A DNA stretch of 64,000 bases from Candidatus Heimdallarchaeota archaeon (GCA_019057815.1 JAHLWR010000001.1:24001-88000); one strand, 5' to 3'; shown: positions 9,044-17,918, counted from the stretch's first letter. Made by a program: numbers and translations. The notes: generated from the sequence alone by a model not told the origin.

Positions 9044-9220
9044 ATGTACTCATCATCTAGTGATTTATTATATCAAGAAAAGAAAATTAAAGATATTTGG
9101 AGGGAGATTCAAAAAAACAATCTAGACTATGTATCTATGGTAGATGAATCTGAGGCTTTTGATAGAAAAAGACAGTTTCATCCCAGGAACAGTTGTTTTC
9201 ACGATGAGATTAAAGTCTAG
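9044..9220 (+). CDS. Candidate 58-residue ORF carrying repeat C
   Basis: Below the ORF-track cutoff. It starts MYSSSSDLLYQEKKIKDIWR and ends at TAG 9218-9220. The early codons coincide with repeat C, whose second copy at 16447 reads in one frame as SSSDLLDLLYQE, so both may be fragments of a duplicated gene start. The composition looks protein-like, but it overlaps antisense the 3' half of the 9122-9379 ORF, so at most one of the two is probably intact. Confidence 0.35.
   Translation: MYSSSSDLLYQEKKIKDIWREIQKNNLDYVSMVDESEAFDRKRQFHPRNSCFHDEIKV
9053..9078 (+). repeat. Dispersed repeat C, copy 1
   Basis: TCATCTAGTGATTTATTATA followed by TCAAGA. It recurs at 16447-16481 with an extra GATTTATTA-like insertion. 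Confidence 0.7.
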
Positions 9221-9379
9221 ACTGACTGTAGTTAAACCTTCGATATTCAAATCTTCAAGTTCGAATGGAATTGTGTAGCTTTCTGCTCTTATTCCAGAAC
9301 TTAAAAGGAAAAAACCTAAAGCTAATGCAACGAATAGAAAGCAAGCTCTTCTCTTATTGGATAATGTATTCTTTTTCAT
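9122..9379 (-). CDS. Short secreted protein, possibly 3'-truncated
   Basis: From ATG 9379 the product is 85 residues with a clear signal peptide (MKKNTLSNKRR, then ACFLFVALALGFFLLSSGIRAES). The mature part is only about 50 residues (beta-strand-like IEGLTTVSLDFNLIVKTT) and ends abruptly in a frame that is antisense to the 9044-9220 ORF. That suggests the original 3' end was lost when the repeat C-bearing fragment arrived. A TATA-like AAATATATAA lies at 9451-9460 on this strand. No family recognised. Confidence 0.45.
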   Translation of the reverse strand: MKKNTLSNKRRACFLFVALALGFFLLSSGIRAESYTIPFELEDLNIEGLTTVSLDFNLIVKTTVPGMKLSFSIKSLRFIYHRYIV

Positions 9380-9529
9380 AAAATTATTCCCAAACACTTT
9401 GCATTCTTTTTTAGGTTTTATTTTTGAAGCCTAATAGTTTTGTTAATCTATTATATATTTCAAACTTTTCCTTAACTAGTTCTAAATATGCATTATTGTA
9501 TTGTTAATTAACAAAGCAGTGGGCAAAGT

Positions 9530-9537
9530 TTATATAT
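9530..9537 (+). promoter_or_regulatory. TATA box that decides the start of the 9587 gene
   Basis: TTTATATA here predicts transcription from about 9558-9560, which excludes the track's ATG 9548 and favours ATG 9587. Confidence 0.55.
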
Positions 9538-9586
9538 CTTTAATTTAATGTTTAAGAGAATAGTAGATACTATTCAGGATGATATT

Positions 9587-10099
9587 ATGGTTCAAAAAAA
9601 GTTCAAACAGCTAAAATCAGTTGGATTGTTACTATTGATTGTTTTGAGTGCTTTTTCGATTATTTTCTTCATTAATCATGCTCAAGCAGCTAGCATACCA
9701 ATGCACATTATTTGGAATAGAATCATTGTCACAGAATCTTATGATTCTGGTAGAGGAGAGTTTAGGATTCAAATTAAATATAATGATGGTCAAAACATGC
9801 GAGCACAAAAATCTTCCACACACAGATGTTATGCCGGAGACTACAATCCTCAAATAACTTTCACTTTAGATGAAGAAGTATTATTGGGTACATTAATCTA
9901 TCTTAGATTGATCGAAGATGATGTCTTTCAGGACGATCAAATAATAAGACCGTATGACGAAAATTCTGGTAGTGGCATAAATAATGGCAACTGGTATTCC
10001 TATTTCTACGTAGGTACTACTTTTGAAGATTATATTTTTGAAATCTATAATTCCCGTGGAGATAGAATTTGGGTAAGATTTATAAACCTTGAAGCTTAA
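9587..10099 (+). CDS. Small secreted or membrane-tethered protein
   Basis: From ATG 9587 the protein has 170 residues: MVQKKFKQLKSVG, a hydrophobic stretch LLLLIVLSAFSIIFFINHAQA ending in a plausible signal-peptidase site, then a soluble beta-rich domain (RIQIKYNDGQ, ITFTLDEEVLLGTLIYLRLI, YIFEIYNSRGDRIWVRF). Two cysteine-free beta-sheet patterns resemble small C2/beta-sandwich modules but I cannot name a family. It precedes the ABC transporter operon by 103 nt on the same strand; a T-rich, weakly palindromic run at 10120-10160 separates them. Confidence 0.6.
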   Translation: MVQKKFKQLKSVGLLLLIVLSAFSIIFFINHAQAASIPMHIIWNRIIVTESYDSGRGEFRIQIKYNDGQNMRAQKSSTHRCYAGDYNPQITFTLDEEVLLGTLIYLRLIEDDVFQDDQIIRPYDENSGSGINNGNWYSYFYVGTTFEDYIFEIYNSRGDRIWVRFINLEA

Positions 10100-10202
10100 T
10101 CAAACTAAAAATTTCAAGTTTTTTTATTTTTTTAATTTCTTTTAAAAAGAAAAAAAACTATTTAATCTATTGTATGAGAAAAGGATAAAAAAAGGTGTAT
10201 AA

Positions 10203-12923
10203 ATGAGTTTATTTCGATTGTTTTTTCTTTTGTATCGCAGATTTTTCAAACTCATATTACCATCAACAATCATAACTTTTATCATTCTTGTTTTAATGGG
10301 AAGCACAACAATAGCAATTACTATCACTTTTAATGCCAATTTTAGAGATGAATTAAATAATTTGTCTGTGAGTTTAAGTACCTCACTCCCTCAGAATAGC
10401 ATGCCGGATATTTCATTAGAGGGGCTATTTGATATTTTATCCTCAATTTCAGCTAATGATGATTCTTTAGGATATGGATTTGTTATTAGTTTTCAATTCA
10501 CGAGTCAGAATGAAACTATGAATATTCCATTCATTGGTTTAAGTGATGATTTGATCGAATTTCTTGGTTTTAATGACCAAGAAATTATTGGTTCTACAGG
10601 ATTTACAAATAAGTCTGTAAACTTGTTTGAACCTTTTCCCACTGATTCAAAAAGCTATAATATAAATATTACCAAAATCGAAGATTTAAGTACTAACAAT
10701 CTTTTTGAATATACTCAATTTATTATAGAAACCAATAATCTTCTTTCACTTAATTATACTACTAAAAGGTTCTCACATTTTCTTTTAGGCAATCTGACAG
10801 TAGTATCTGATTTAGTAAATCATTTTGATATTGATTCTCGTGAATTAGGTGCTTTTTTTCTAGAATTATTAGATAGTGGAGTATATTTAAACCGATTAAA
10901 AATTGATGAGATGGAAAATGAGATTTTTCGAAGAGAGAAAATTATTTTTCAAAGTTTAGTGGAAAAAGGATTCAACCCTGAGTTTATAATTTTCGATTCT
11001 CCTCTTAGAGTTGCTATAAACAACCTTGAAAGGAAAATGAATAAAGAGATAAGTTTAATCCAACTACTAAGCATTCCTAATCTTGTTATTGTTCTAATTC
11101 TTCTATTTACACTTGAAGTCGGAGCTTCAAAATTTATGAAAGCTGAAAGAAAAACACTTAAATCTAGGGGAATTTCTGATAAAAAAATTGTTTTTCTGTT
11201 CTTTGCCCATGAATTAATTTCAGATTTAATTGTTGTTTTTATTTCACAAGCTATTTTTTCATCCATTATATATTTACTAGGTTTACCAAAATCACTTATA
11301 TTTTCATTATTTCAGACATATGTCCTTGTTTATTTTCTGCTAACATTATTCAAATTACTTAGTTTTGCTGATATTAGTAAAGAAGATTCAAGCAAAAAAA
11401 CCAAGAAAAGAGGAAAAAAGCATTTAAGGGGAAGAAAAAAATTTTTTACAAGAAAATACTGGATCTCAGCTTCAATAATCTTCATATTTACAATAGAACT
11501 ATTCATTATTTTTGAACCTCTATTCTGGTTTCCCATTATTAGGGGAGTCATTAAAATAATTATTGATATATTGGCAGTTGCTATAGTTTCATATCTCCTA
11601 CTAACATCTATAATTTCAAATAGTGAATATGAGAAAAAAGAATTACTAAATCTTAAAAACTTACTCTTTCGTTTATATTCAAAAGGTTTAAAGAAAATTA
11701 GAATGCAATGTATTGTTACTCTCAGCCTATATACATTACTTTTTTATTTAGTAGTATTTCAAACAGCTAACCAAACTTTCAGTAATATATACAAGGATAA
11801 AGGTATGATTTGTGATTTTTATCTAGATAATAATGATCAAAGTGGGTTTAACTTTAATGAAGTAAAAAATTTAACAAAATTAATTCCTAAAATTAAGGAA
11901 ATTTGCACACTACAAGGTGGTGCAGGATATGTATTAGGAGAAGAAGAAATTATTCCTACTCAGTTATGGGCAATAAATTCATCCTTCTACTCATCAAATG
12001 ATCTAGGGTGGGAACATTTTATTGGATTTAAATCTAGCGGTTTAAGAAACACTAATTTAGAGGATCTTAGAAGTAAAAAAATTATTATTAATCAACGATT
12101 AGCAGAAAAATCTGGTTTAAGGGTTGGCGATGTTACTTCTCTTGATATAAATTTCCGTACCATATCCGAAGTTGAACTTTTACCACCTATTAGAAATTTA
12201 ACTGTTTTTGGTATTGTAGACACTTTACCTCTTCTCAGAACATTCAGTTCTACAATTCACAATTATGTTTTTATTGATATTTCATTACTTCTTGAAATAT
12301 ACTCTGAGATAGGAGTTGATGCGAAAATATCATCATTTGGAGTAAATTTAGTATTAGATGAGAATAATTCTCAAACTGACAAAAAAGCAGAAATAGATAA
12401 CGTTATAGAATCAATTCTTGGTGAACTAGAGCTGTTGAGAATAAATGTAGGTATTATAACATCTTTTTATGAACTTGCTGAAAATCAAGCAGGAACCTAT
12501 TTTACTGTTTTTGATATAATTTTTGCAGTTATTTTTCTTCCTTTGACTACTGTTATTTTCAGTCGAGCAACAATTAAAACTCTTGCTCCGTCTTTAATCC
12601 AATTGGGAACTCGAGGATATCCAGATAGGAAATTAAGAAAGAGCTATATTACTAAAGTTTATAGTTCCCTAGTGTTTAGTTCACTGATGGGACTTGTTTT
12701 AGGGTTAATAATAGGGCTAATATATGTTCGATCTTTTTTTCCGAGTCTTTTATCAGCTAATAATATTCATTTTTATAGCCAAATATCGTTATTTCTGCTT
12801 ACTATTTTTGTCGGAGGAATAGTATCTTTATTTACTATAATTCCATTTTCTGTGAAACAAATAAAAACTATTGTTAAAAACAAAGAAAGGAAGTTATTTA
12901 AGAATGAAACACATCATAGTTGA
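10203..12923 (+). CDS. FtsX-type ABC transporter permease (first)
   Basis: The 906-residue protein has an N-terminal membrane helix (about residues 17-40), a large extracellular domain, a three-helix block (about 288-400), a further helix pair near 420-470, a second extracellular domain rich in N-x-S/T sites, and a terminal three-helix block (about 775-890, ending in a basic tail). This duplicated FtsX architecture matches MacB/LolC-E-like permeases, which move lipids or peptides across or out of membranes by mechanotransmission. Its 3' end overlaps the ATPase gene by 20 nt, and a second FtsX-type permease follows, so the three form one operon. Substrate unknown; in an archaeon without an outer membrane, lipoprotein or peptide handling are guesses. 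Confidence 0.85.
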   Translation: MSLFRLFFLLYRRFFKLILPSTIITFIILVLMGSTTIAITITFNANFRDELNNLSVSLSTSLPQNSMPDISLEGLFDILSSISANDDSLGYGFVISFQFTSQNETMNIPFIGLSDDLIEFLGFNDQEIIGSTGFTNKSVNLFEPFPTDSKSYNINITKIEDLSTNNLFEYTQFIIETNNLLSLNYTTKRFSHFLLGNLTVVSDLVNHFDIDSRELGAFFLELLDSGVYLNRLKIDEMENEIFRREKIIFQSLVEKGFNPEFIIFDSPLRVAINNLERKMNKEISLIQLLSIPNLVIVLILLFTLEVGASKFMKAERKTLKSRGISDKKIVFLFFAHELISDLIVVFISQAIFSSIIYLLGLPKSLIFSLFQTYVLVYFLLTLFKLLSFADISKEDSSKKTKKRGKKHLRGRKKFFTRKYWISASIIFIFTIELFIIFEPLFWFPIIRGVIKIIIDILAVAIVSYLLLTSIISNSEYEKKELLNLKNLLFRLYSKGLKKIRMQCIVTLSLYTLLFYLVVFQTANQTFSNIYKDKGMICDFYLDNNDQSGFNFNEVKNLTKLIPKIKEICTLQGGAGYVLGEEEIIPTQLWAINSSFYSSNDLGWEHFIGFKSSGLRNTNLEDLRSKKIIINQRLAEKSGLRVGDVTSLDINFRTISEVELLPPIRNLTVFGIVDTLPLLRTFSSTIHNYVFIDISLLLEIYSEIGVDAKISSFGVNLVLDENNSQTDKKAEIDNVIESILGELELLRINVGIITSFYELAENQAGTYFTVFDIIFAVIFLPLTTVIFSRATIKTLAPSLIQLGTRGYPDRKLRKSYITKVYSSLVFSSLMGLVLGLIIGLIYVRSFFPSLLSANNIHFYSQISLFLLTIFVGGIVSLFTIIPFSVKQIKTIVKNKERKLFKNETHHS

Positions 12924-13569
12924 ATCATTATATAAAATATATAGTGGCATTGTGGAAACTGTAGCTTTAGAAAATATTAATGAAAAGTTTGAAAAAGGAG
13001 AAGTAGTTGCTATTGCAGGCCCTAGTGGGAGTGGAAAGACAAGTTTACTCACTTGCCTTGGGGGTGTTTTACGACCTACTAGTGGTAAAATACTAGTTAA
13101 TGGTGAGGATATTACTAAACTATCCGATGATGAATTAGTAACTTATAGACGCGATAAAGTTGGTTTAATCTATCAAGATTTTAATCTGATCAATCAATTT
13201 ACTATATATGAAAATGTTGCTCTTCCTTTACTTATCGCAAACAAGAAATCAGCATTTATCAAAGAGCGAGTAGATTTATTACTGGAGAGTTTAGATATTA
13301 CTCGATATAAGAAAACATATCCACCCTACCTTTCAGGAGGAGAACAACAACGTGTTGCTATTGCTGTAGCTTTAGCAAATGATCCTCAAATTATTCTCGC
13401 TGACGAACCTACTGGTAATTTGGATCTAGAATCTAGAGAAAGAATTCTTAATCTACTTATTAATAAAACTCGTGAACACCAAAAAACACTCATTATTGCA
13501 ACACATGACCCATTTATTTTAAAAAAAGTCAATCGTATTGTGCAACTTGCTAAAGCTAATGGTGAGTAA
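12904..13569 (+). CDS. LolD/MacB-type ABC transporter ATPase
   Basis: The 221-residue ATPase has Walker A GPSGSGKT, Q-loop YQDFNLI, signature LSGGEQQR, Walker B IILADEPTGNLD and H-loop ATHD, all as in the LolD/MacB/FtsE group. The track start at 12871 would add 11 residues; ATG 12904 (MKHIIVESLYKIY) begins where family homology begins and is preceded by the purine-rich AAAGGAAG motif. It overlaps the upstream permease by 20 nt and its stop abuts the downstream permease start, so it should energise both. Confidence 0.9.
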   Translation: MKHIIVESLYKIYSGIVETVALENINEKFEKGEVVAIAGPSGSGKTSLLTCLGGVLRPTSGKILVNGEDITKLSDDELVTYRRDKVGLIYQDFNLINQFTIYENVALPLLIANKKSAFIKERVDLLLESLDITRYKKTYPPYLSGGEQQRVAIAVALANDPQIILADEPTGNLDLESRERILNLLINKTREHQKTLIIATHDPFILKKVNRIVQLAKANGE

Positions 13570-15909
13570 ATGGTAAAAATTGTTTTTCTTTTTTTCAAAA
13601 GAAACCCCAAATTATTTTTGAAAGTTGGTAGCTTATCTTTTTTTTTATTTTTACTCATAAGCTTTTATGCAGTTGGATATGCTAGTTTTGAAAAAATCTC
13701 CGTAAACACAAAAATTGGTGACATAGAGAATGATTTAGAAATTCAAGGTCAGATAACAGATAGCTATACTATAGACAACATCTCTTTGATATACTCTTAC
13801 AATATCAAGTGGATTGATTCCCTGAAAGATTGGAAACAGTATGTTATTTCTGACGGACTAGTTCTTATTATCAAAACATCTTTTAATGAAGACTCATTTA
13901 TAATTGGTTTAGATTTGTCTTCAAATAGTAAAAATACAAAAAGGAGGGATTTAACAAATGAAACTATTGAATTCTTTAATAATCAATTGGATATCTCTAA
14001 CTTTACAAAACAAGATTCATTACCTTTTAATCTGGATATCTTAATAAACTACAATCAATTGAATAATTCACATTTTTCAGAGTTAAATATTGATTCCAAT
14101 AATTGTAATATGGGTTATTTTGTAGATATAAGTACGAAATTAATTTCCTCTTTTAAAATGTATACAAAAATACTGAACAAAATAGAAAGTAATTTTATAG
14201 TTTTTGTTTCTCAAAATGACATTATTTCATTAAATAGATTAGAATCCTATAAGATTGAAATTGAGATAGATCTCTTTAAAGAGTCGTTTCAATCTCTAAT
14301 ACTGTTAATTACTTTTATCTCAATTTTAATATCAACATGGTTAATTGAGTTTTTTTCCAGCTTTTATTATTACCAAATTAAAGAAGCACTAGATAAATTT
14401 CAAAAAAGGGGATTGAATGACAAAAAGCAGAACAAAATAACAAAATTTCTTCCAATAGCTACTGATACAATTAGTTTTATCATATTAGAGATTTTATACT
14501 TGCTTATAAGTATTGTTTTTCATATTAATCTTATTTATGCCTACATATCAGTAGTAATGGGATATTTCTACTTGTTATATAAAAGAATTAAATTAAGTAA
14601 TTTAAATGATGAAAATTCAATAAAAATGGGTATTGTTTCATTTGTGAAATATGTTATTATTCTGTTAATTTTCTCTATTATTCTTATTCTTACAAATAAT
14701 ACTCTTTATGCACTTATTCCTCCTTTGGTTTCTTCATTTTTCTCCACAGGATCGATTATTATTCAGTATTATGTAATAACGATTTTACTTTCTGAATTCT
14801 CTCTTAAACTTAAAAAAAAGGTCAATATCAATAAGTTAACAAATAATATGTTTAAACTAATTGAAAAATCTATAATTTCAGGAAAGCAAAATTTAAAATC
14901 ATGGATTCATATAACAATTCTTGTTATATGGTCTATGTCTATCATTTTTACAAGTATTAACACCTTCACAGCTAATTATAACTTGAATCAAACGATTGAG
15001 TATCCAACAGACATAATTATAGAGGTCGAAGGTGTTTATCTTGCCAATATTTCAAAAATTGAGATACTACCAGAGGTTGAAAATATATTACCCATTTCAC
15101 ATAGCGTTGAACAATATTTTTTTAACTATGATTACTATTTAATGGATTTTTCAAAAGTAAAAATAATGTTTCCAGAATTCGTTAAGCTGTCAAAATTGAA
15201 CGATATCCAAGAAGAATACACTTATATCCACAAGACAATGGCTGAAGAATTAAATTTGAATAATAATGACCTCTTCCCAACAAAATTTGGTAAAAATCAA
15301 ACAAATATTATAGTTAATCAGCCAATTTTTGTAACAAAATATTTTCCATTAATAAAAACAATAGAAGAAAGACCTTTTGTCGTATCAAATTATCGTGCAG
15401 AGTACGAGAATCTGACTATGATAACGAAAATTATGATAAATTTTAATAATTCTTTTGATGAAGAACAAAGCCTTGAAAAAATTAAAAATATTCTTAAAAC
15501 AAATTTCCAAATACAAAAGAAAAATGTTTCTCTAGATTATAATGTACCACTAAATATATGTAAATATTTCTTCTTTGTAATCTCTTTATTTATCTGTTCT
15601 TTGAGTTTTATTCAACTCATCTCACAGCTATCACCTATTTTCAGAAAAATGAATTTACGAGGGTTAAAAAAGAGACATATTTACACTTTACTGCTCAGAC
15701 AATTTAGCTCTTATATTATAACTGCCATTATTATTGGAGTAATTTCAGCTCTCTTCTTCATTTTTGTACAAATGCAAAAAACCATTTATCACATAACTCT
15801 GTTCACCCCGATAAAAATCTATTTTGATTTCTGCTTATTAATGTTAATTTTGGTACCATTATCATACTTTGTTATCCTATATATATTTAACATGTTAAGA
15901 AAGGATTAA
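13570..15909 (+). CDS. FtsX-type ABC transporter permease (second)
   Basis: The 779-residue protein starts directly after the ATPase stop (TAA then ATG). It has an N-terminal helix (SLSFFLFLLISFYAVGYA), an extracellular domain, membrane helices around residues 240-410, a helix near 445-465 opening a second extracellular domain, and a C-terminal block (about 670-775). Its layout parallels the first permease, although it is shorter, and the C-terminal LRGLKKRHIYTLLLRQ coupling segment resembles RGYPDRKLRKSYITK in the first. The two are probably diverged duplicates forming a heterodimer with the ATPase. Very high A+T, Lys and Asn content. Confidence 0.82.
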   Translation: MVKIVFLFFKRNPKLFLKVGSLSFFLFLLISFYAVGYASFEKISVNTKIGDIENDLEIQGQITDSYTIDNISLIYSYNIKWIDSLKDWKQYVISDGLVLIIKTSFNEDSFIIGLDLSSNSKNTKRRDLTNETIEFFNNQLDISNFTKQDSLPFNLDILINYNQLNNSHFSELNIDSNNCNMGYFVDISTKLISSFKMYTKILNKIESNFIVFVSQNDIISLNRLESYKIEIEIDLFKESFQSLILLITFISILISTWLIEFFSSFYYYQIKEALDKFQKRGLNDKKQNKITKFLPIATDTISFIILEILYLLISIVFHINLIYAYISVVMGYFYLLYKRIKLSNLNDENSIKMGIVSFVKYVIILLIFSIILILTNNTLYALIPPLVSSFFSTGSIIIQYYVITILLSEFSLKLKKKVNINKLTNNMFKLIEKSIISGKQNLKSWIHITILVIWSMSIIFTSINTFTANYNLNQTIEYPTDIIIEVEGVYLANISKIEILPEVENILPISHSVEQYFFNYDYYLMDFSKVKIMFPEFVKLSKLNDIQEEYTYIHKTMAEELNLNNNDLFPTKFGKNQTNIIVNQPIFVTKYFPLIKTIEERPFVVSNYRAEYENLTMITKIMINFNNSFDEEQSLEKIKNILKTNFQIQKKNVSLDYNVPLNICKYFFFVISLFICSLSFIQLISQLSPIFRKMNLRGLKKRHIYTLLLRQFSSYIITAIIIGVISALFFIFVQMQKTIYHITLFTPIKIYFDFCLLMLILVPLSYFVILYIFNMLRKD

Positions 15910-16397
15910 TATAAAACATTGCAAAGAGAGAGTTATTATTATTATTCAACTTTTCACATTTTATCTTTAGGGTGTATTATAGGCATAAAACGTTTACCTC
16001 CAATAACAGTGAATTTTATCACTACTTAATGAAAAGATAGAAAATATTCTCAAAAAATGGCTATTTTGCTAGTAAAACAGTGTTTGCTATTCGAGAAAAG
16101 ACACAACTTGTTATGTTGTACTAACTAGTCTAGCATTAAAAGAAATTGTTTACATTTATTAGAGACTGAATACTTGTATATGTTGATTTCTCAACTTAAT
16201 AATGGAAAAATGATGATTTTAATTTAATATTGACTTAATTCGATTTTTATAAGAAAGAAAACAAAGAAGGAATAGTTGCTATATAATCTATTTTTCGTCT
16301 TTTTTGAGAGAATAGTTTTATGAGTAGCAAAGGAACTACTACTATTAGTAGAGTAAATGTGAAATATAGATAAGTTTCATCAGTTCGGTATTCATTC

Positions 16398-16420
16398 TTT
16401 TTTCTCGCTTCAACCCCCTC
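16398..16420 (+). repeat. Dispersed repeat B, copy 2
   Basis: Exact 23-nt match to 7903-7925, followed by a CT tract and TTCTTCTTCAGTT as in copy 1. Confidence 0.8.
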
Positions 16421-16446
16421 TCTTTTCTCTCTTTTTCTTCTTCAGT

Positions 16447-16481
16447 TCATCTAGTGATTTATTAGATTTATTATATCAAGA
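16447..16481 (+). repeat. Dispersed repeat C, copy 2
   Basis: TCATCTAGTGATTTATTA, a 9-nt insertion relative to copy 1, then TTATATCAAGA. Here it directly follows repeat B, whereas copies 1 of B and C are more than 1 kb apart. Confidence 0.7.
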
Positions 16482-16562
16482 GCTTTTTACAACTTTCTTG
16501 AATGCTAATACAGTTGAAATAACATTTATCAGTTTAAATATCCAAATCTTAATATCAAAATA

Positions 16563-16790
16563 ATGGATATTGATAATTTCTCTGATTTTCAATTAGGAAT
16601 AATACAAACAGAAACTGAAAAAGCTTATTTTGCTACTATTATTAGGCTAACAGAAGACCCCGTCTGGATTCCTAAGAGTGTTGTTGAACGTAAGACTATG
16701 AAACTCAAAAAGTGGTTTATCGATCAATTACAAAACGAACTTAAAACCAATAAACAAACAACTTTGGCTGATTATTTTTCTACAAAGTAA
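16563..16790 (+). CDS. Small WIPKS-motif protein ending in a PIP-box
   Basis: The 75-residue protein contains QTETEKAYFATI, then VWIPKSVVE, then LKKWFIDQL. This order (ETEKA, WIPKS, a W-containing helix) recurs in a small beta-barrel-like family I know from bacteria, archaea and phages, often near DNA-processing genes. Its C-terminus reads KQTTLADYFSTK. QTTLADYF fits the PCNA-interacting (PIP) box consensus Q-x-x-[LIM]-x-x-[FY]-[FY] exactly and sits at the extreme C-terminus, as PIP-boxes often do. I infer a PCNA-tethered accessory factor of replication or repair. A TATA box about 26 nt upstream makes ATG 16563 leaderless. Confidence 0.7.
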   Translation: MDIDNFSDFQLGIIQTETEKAYFATIIRLTEDPVWIPKSVVERKTMKLKKWFIDQLQNELKTNKQTTLADYFSTK

Positions 16791-16893
16791 TTTTGTAGGT
16801 TCATCCTCTAATCATCTGAAGATAAACTTGGTAAAAAGATGTGGTATTAACATATCGCATAATGCTATAAACTAGTATTTCTAATTATTATAC

Positions 16894-17172
16894 GTGAGCA
16901 ATTCAAGACTCAACTTTAAAAAGCCATGTGTTCAATGTAGAAATAAAACTATGACATTTTGTAAAACTTGCAGGAGATTCCTTTGTGGTAGATGTAAAAC
17001 AAAGAAACCAATTAGATTTCCTTTAAGTAAAATTCATTTTCCTTCTGGTGTATGTAAAGATTGTAAAGAACTCCTATTAATAAAATACTCATTAAATTTA
17101 GGACTTGATTTTACTTCTTTTCTTTTAAAACTACCTGAAAAAGTAGAAGAGTGGAAAAAGAGGTACCTTTAG
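16894..17172 (+). CDS. FYVE-spaced zinc-finger protein
   Basis: The 92-residue protein has four CxxC pairs: C12/C15, C23/C26, C31/C34 and C54/C57, with gaps of 7, 4 and 19. The x4 gap between pairs two and three and the GVCKDC closing pair match FYVE fingers (compare RVCDAC in EEA1), which bind two zincs in cross-brace fashion and recognise PI3P in eukaryotes. The RRHHCR basic ligand motif is absent; RRFLC follows the second pair instead, so phosphoinositide binding is not implied. Residues 60-92 are an amphipathic helix ending EEWKKRYL. TATAAA at 16866-16871 places the transcription start on the GTG start codon, supporting leaderless translation from 16894. Confidence 0.65.
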   Translation: MSNSRLNFKKPCVQCRNKTMTFCKTCRRFLCGRCKTKKPIRFPLSKIHFPSGVCKDCKELLLIKYSLNLGLDFTSFLLKLPEKVEEWKKRYL

Positions 17173-17327
17173 ATCTCTCTTCTAACATGAAACACGTCTG
17201 TGAATACACTTTATTGTTGTTTATGCTAACCGTACGAGATCATTTTAATCTACGAAACAAACCAAAATAACAAAAAGAAGATATTTATTCTTCCGATTAT
17301 TCGAACAAAATATCAAGAAGTGGTATA

Positions 17328-17918
17328 ATGGATATTAAAAGAAAAATAAGCAATTTATCACGAGAAATTAGTGTGAAACTTTAAGAAATAGAAGATTTAC
17401 TTGAAACAAGTTACTTAAGTAAATCTTTTATTGACATTCCTAGTGGTCCAATTTCTTACGCAGATACGCATCGTAAGAGATTTTCGTTTCTTAAATGTCC
17501 AAAATTAATAAGTAATGTCTCCTACCACCTTATGTTGAATGACCTTTTTAGTTGGATGTTGCACAAATTTAATTTGTATTCTGTAGTTGAAGAAATGTTA
17601 ATCAAAATCTCAATTGCAAATTATGGTAATATAATTGCTGCTATTGTTACTCCCATTGCCAAACGCTTTATGAAACGCAAAAAACTTGGTTTTAATCAAG
17701 CTTGTAGTATTTTGGTTCAATCTAAGATTATTTCCTCCGATTTAAAAAAAGAACTGAGATGGGTATATGATATAAGATGTAAACAACATGTTGATACACT
17801 CAATCAATGGGAATATGAAGAATATAACTTAAGCCAATATAAGAAAACTGAAGATATTTGGTACAAACTTTTGAATCAAATAAAAACAGCTTCTAATAAT
17901 GGACTTATCCCTGATTAA
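17328..17918 (+). pseudogene. Helical protein gene interrupted by an in-frame TAA
   Basis: The track shows only 17532-17918. ATG 17328 (MDIKRKISNLSREISVKL) is in the same frame and the reading continues after a single TAA at 17382-17384 (EIEDLLETSYLSKSF and onward) straight into the 17532 ORF. The whole frame is 197 codons. Restoring one base (CAA or GAA for TAA) gives a continuous 196-residue protein. A TATA-like AGATATTTATTC at 17279-17290 suits a start at 17328. The C-terminal part is alpha-helical with YDIRCKQHVD, vaguely HEPN-like, but the R-x3-H spacing is not the canonical R-x4-6-H. It is a nonsense pseudogene, a recoded gene or an assembly error; a downstream restart cannot be excluded. 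Confidence 0.65.

Larger units (their letters stand above)
15910..16562. other. 653-nt intergenic region with repeats B and C
   Basis: No convincing ORF. It carries repeat B (16398-16420) immediately followed by repeat C (16447-16481), then GTTTAAATA at 16532-16540, the probable TATA box for the leaderless 16563 gene. The remainder is featureless AT-rich DNA. Confidence 0.5.

Noticed and set aside
17532-17918. HEPN toxin of a toxin-antitoxin pair
   Set aside because: The possible active-site phrase RCKQH has R-x3-H spacing rather than R-x4-6-H, and no partner antitoxin gene is adjacent.
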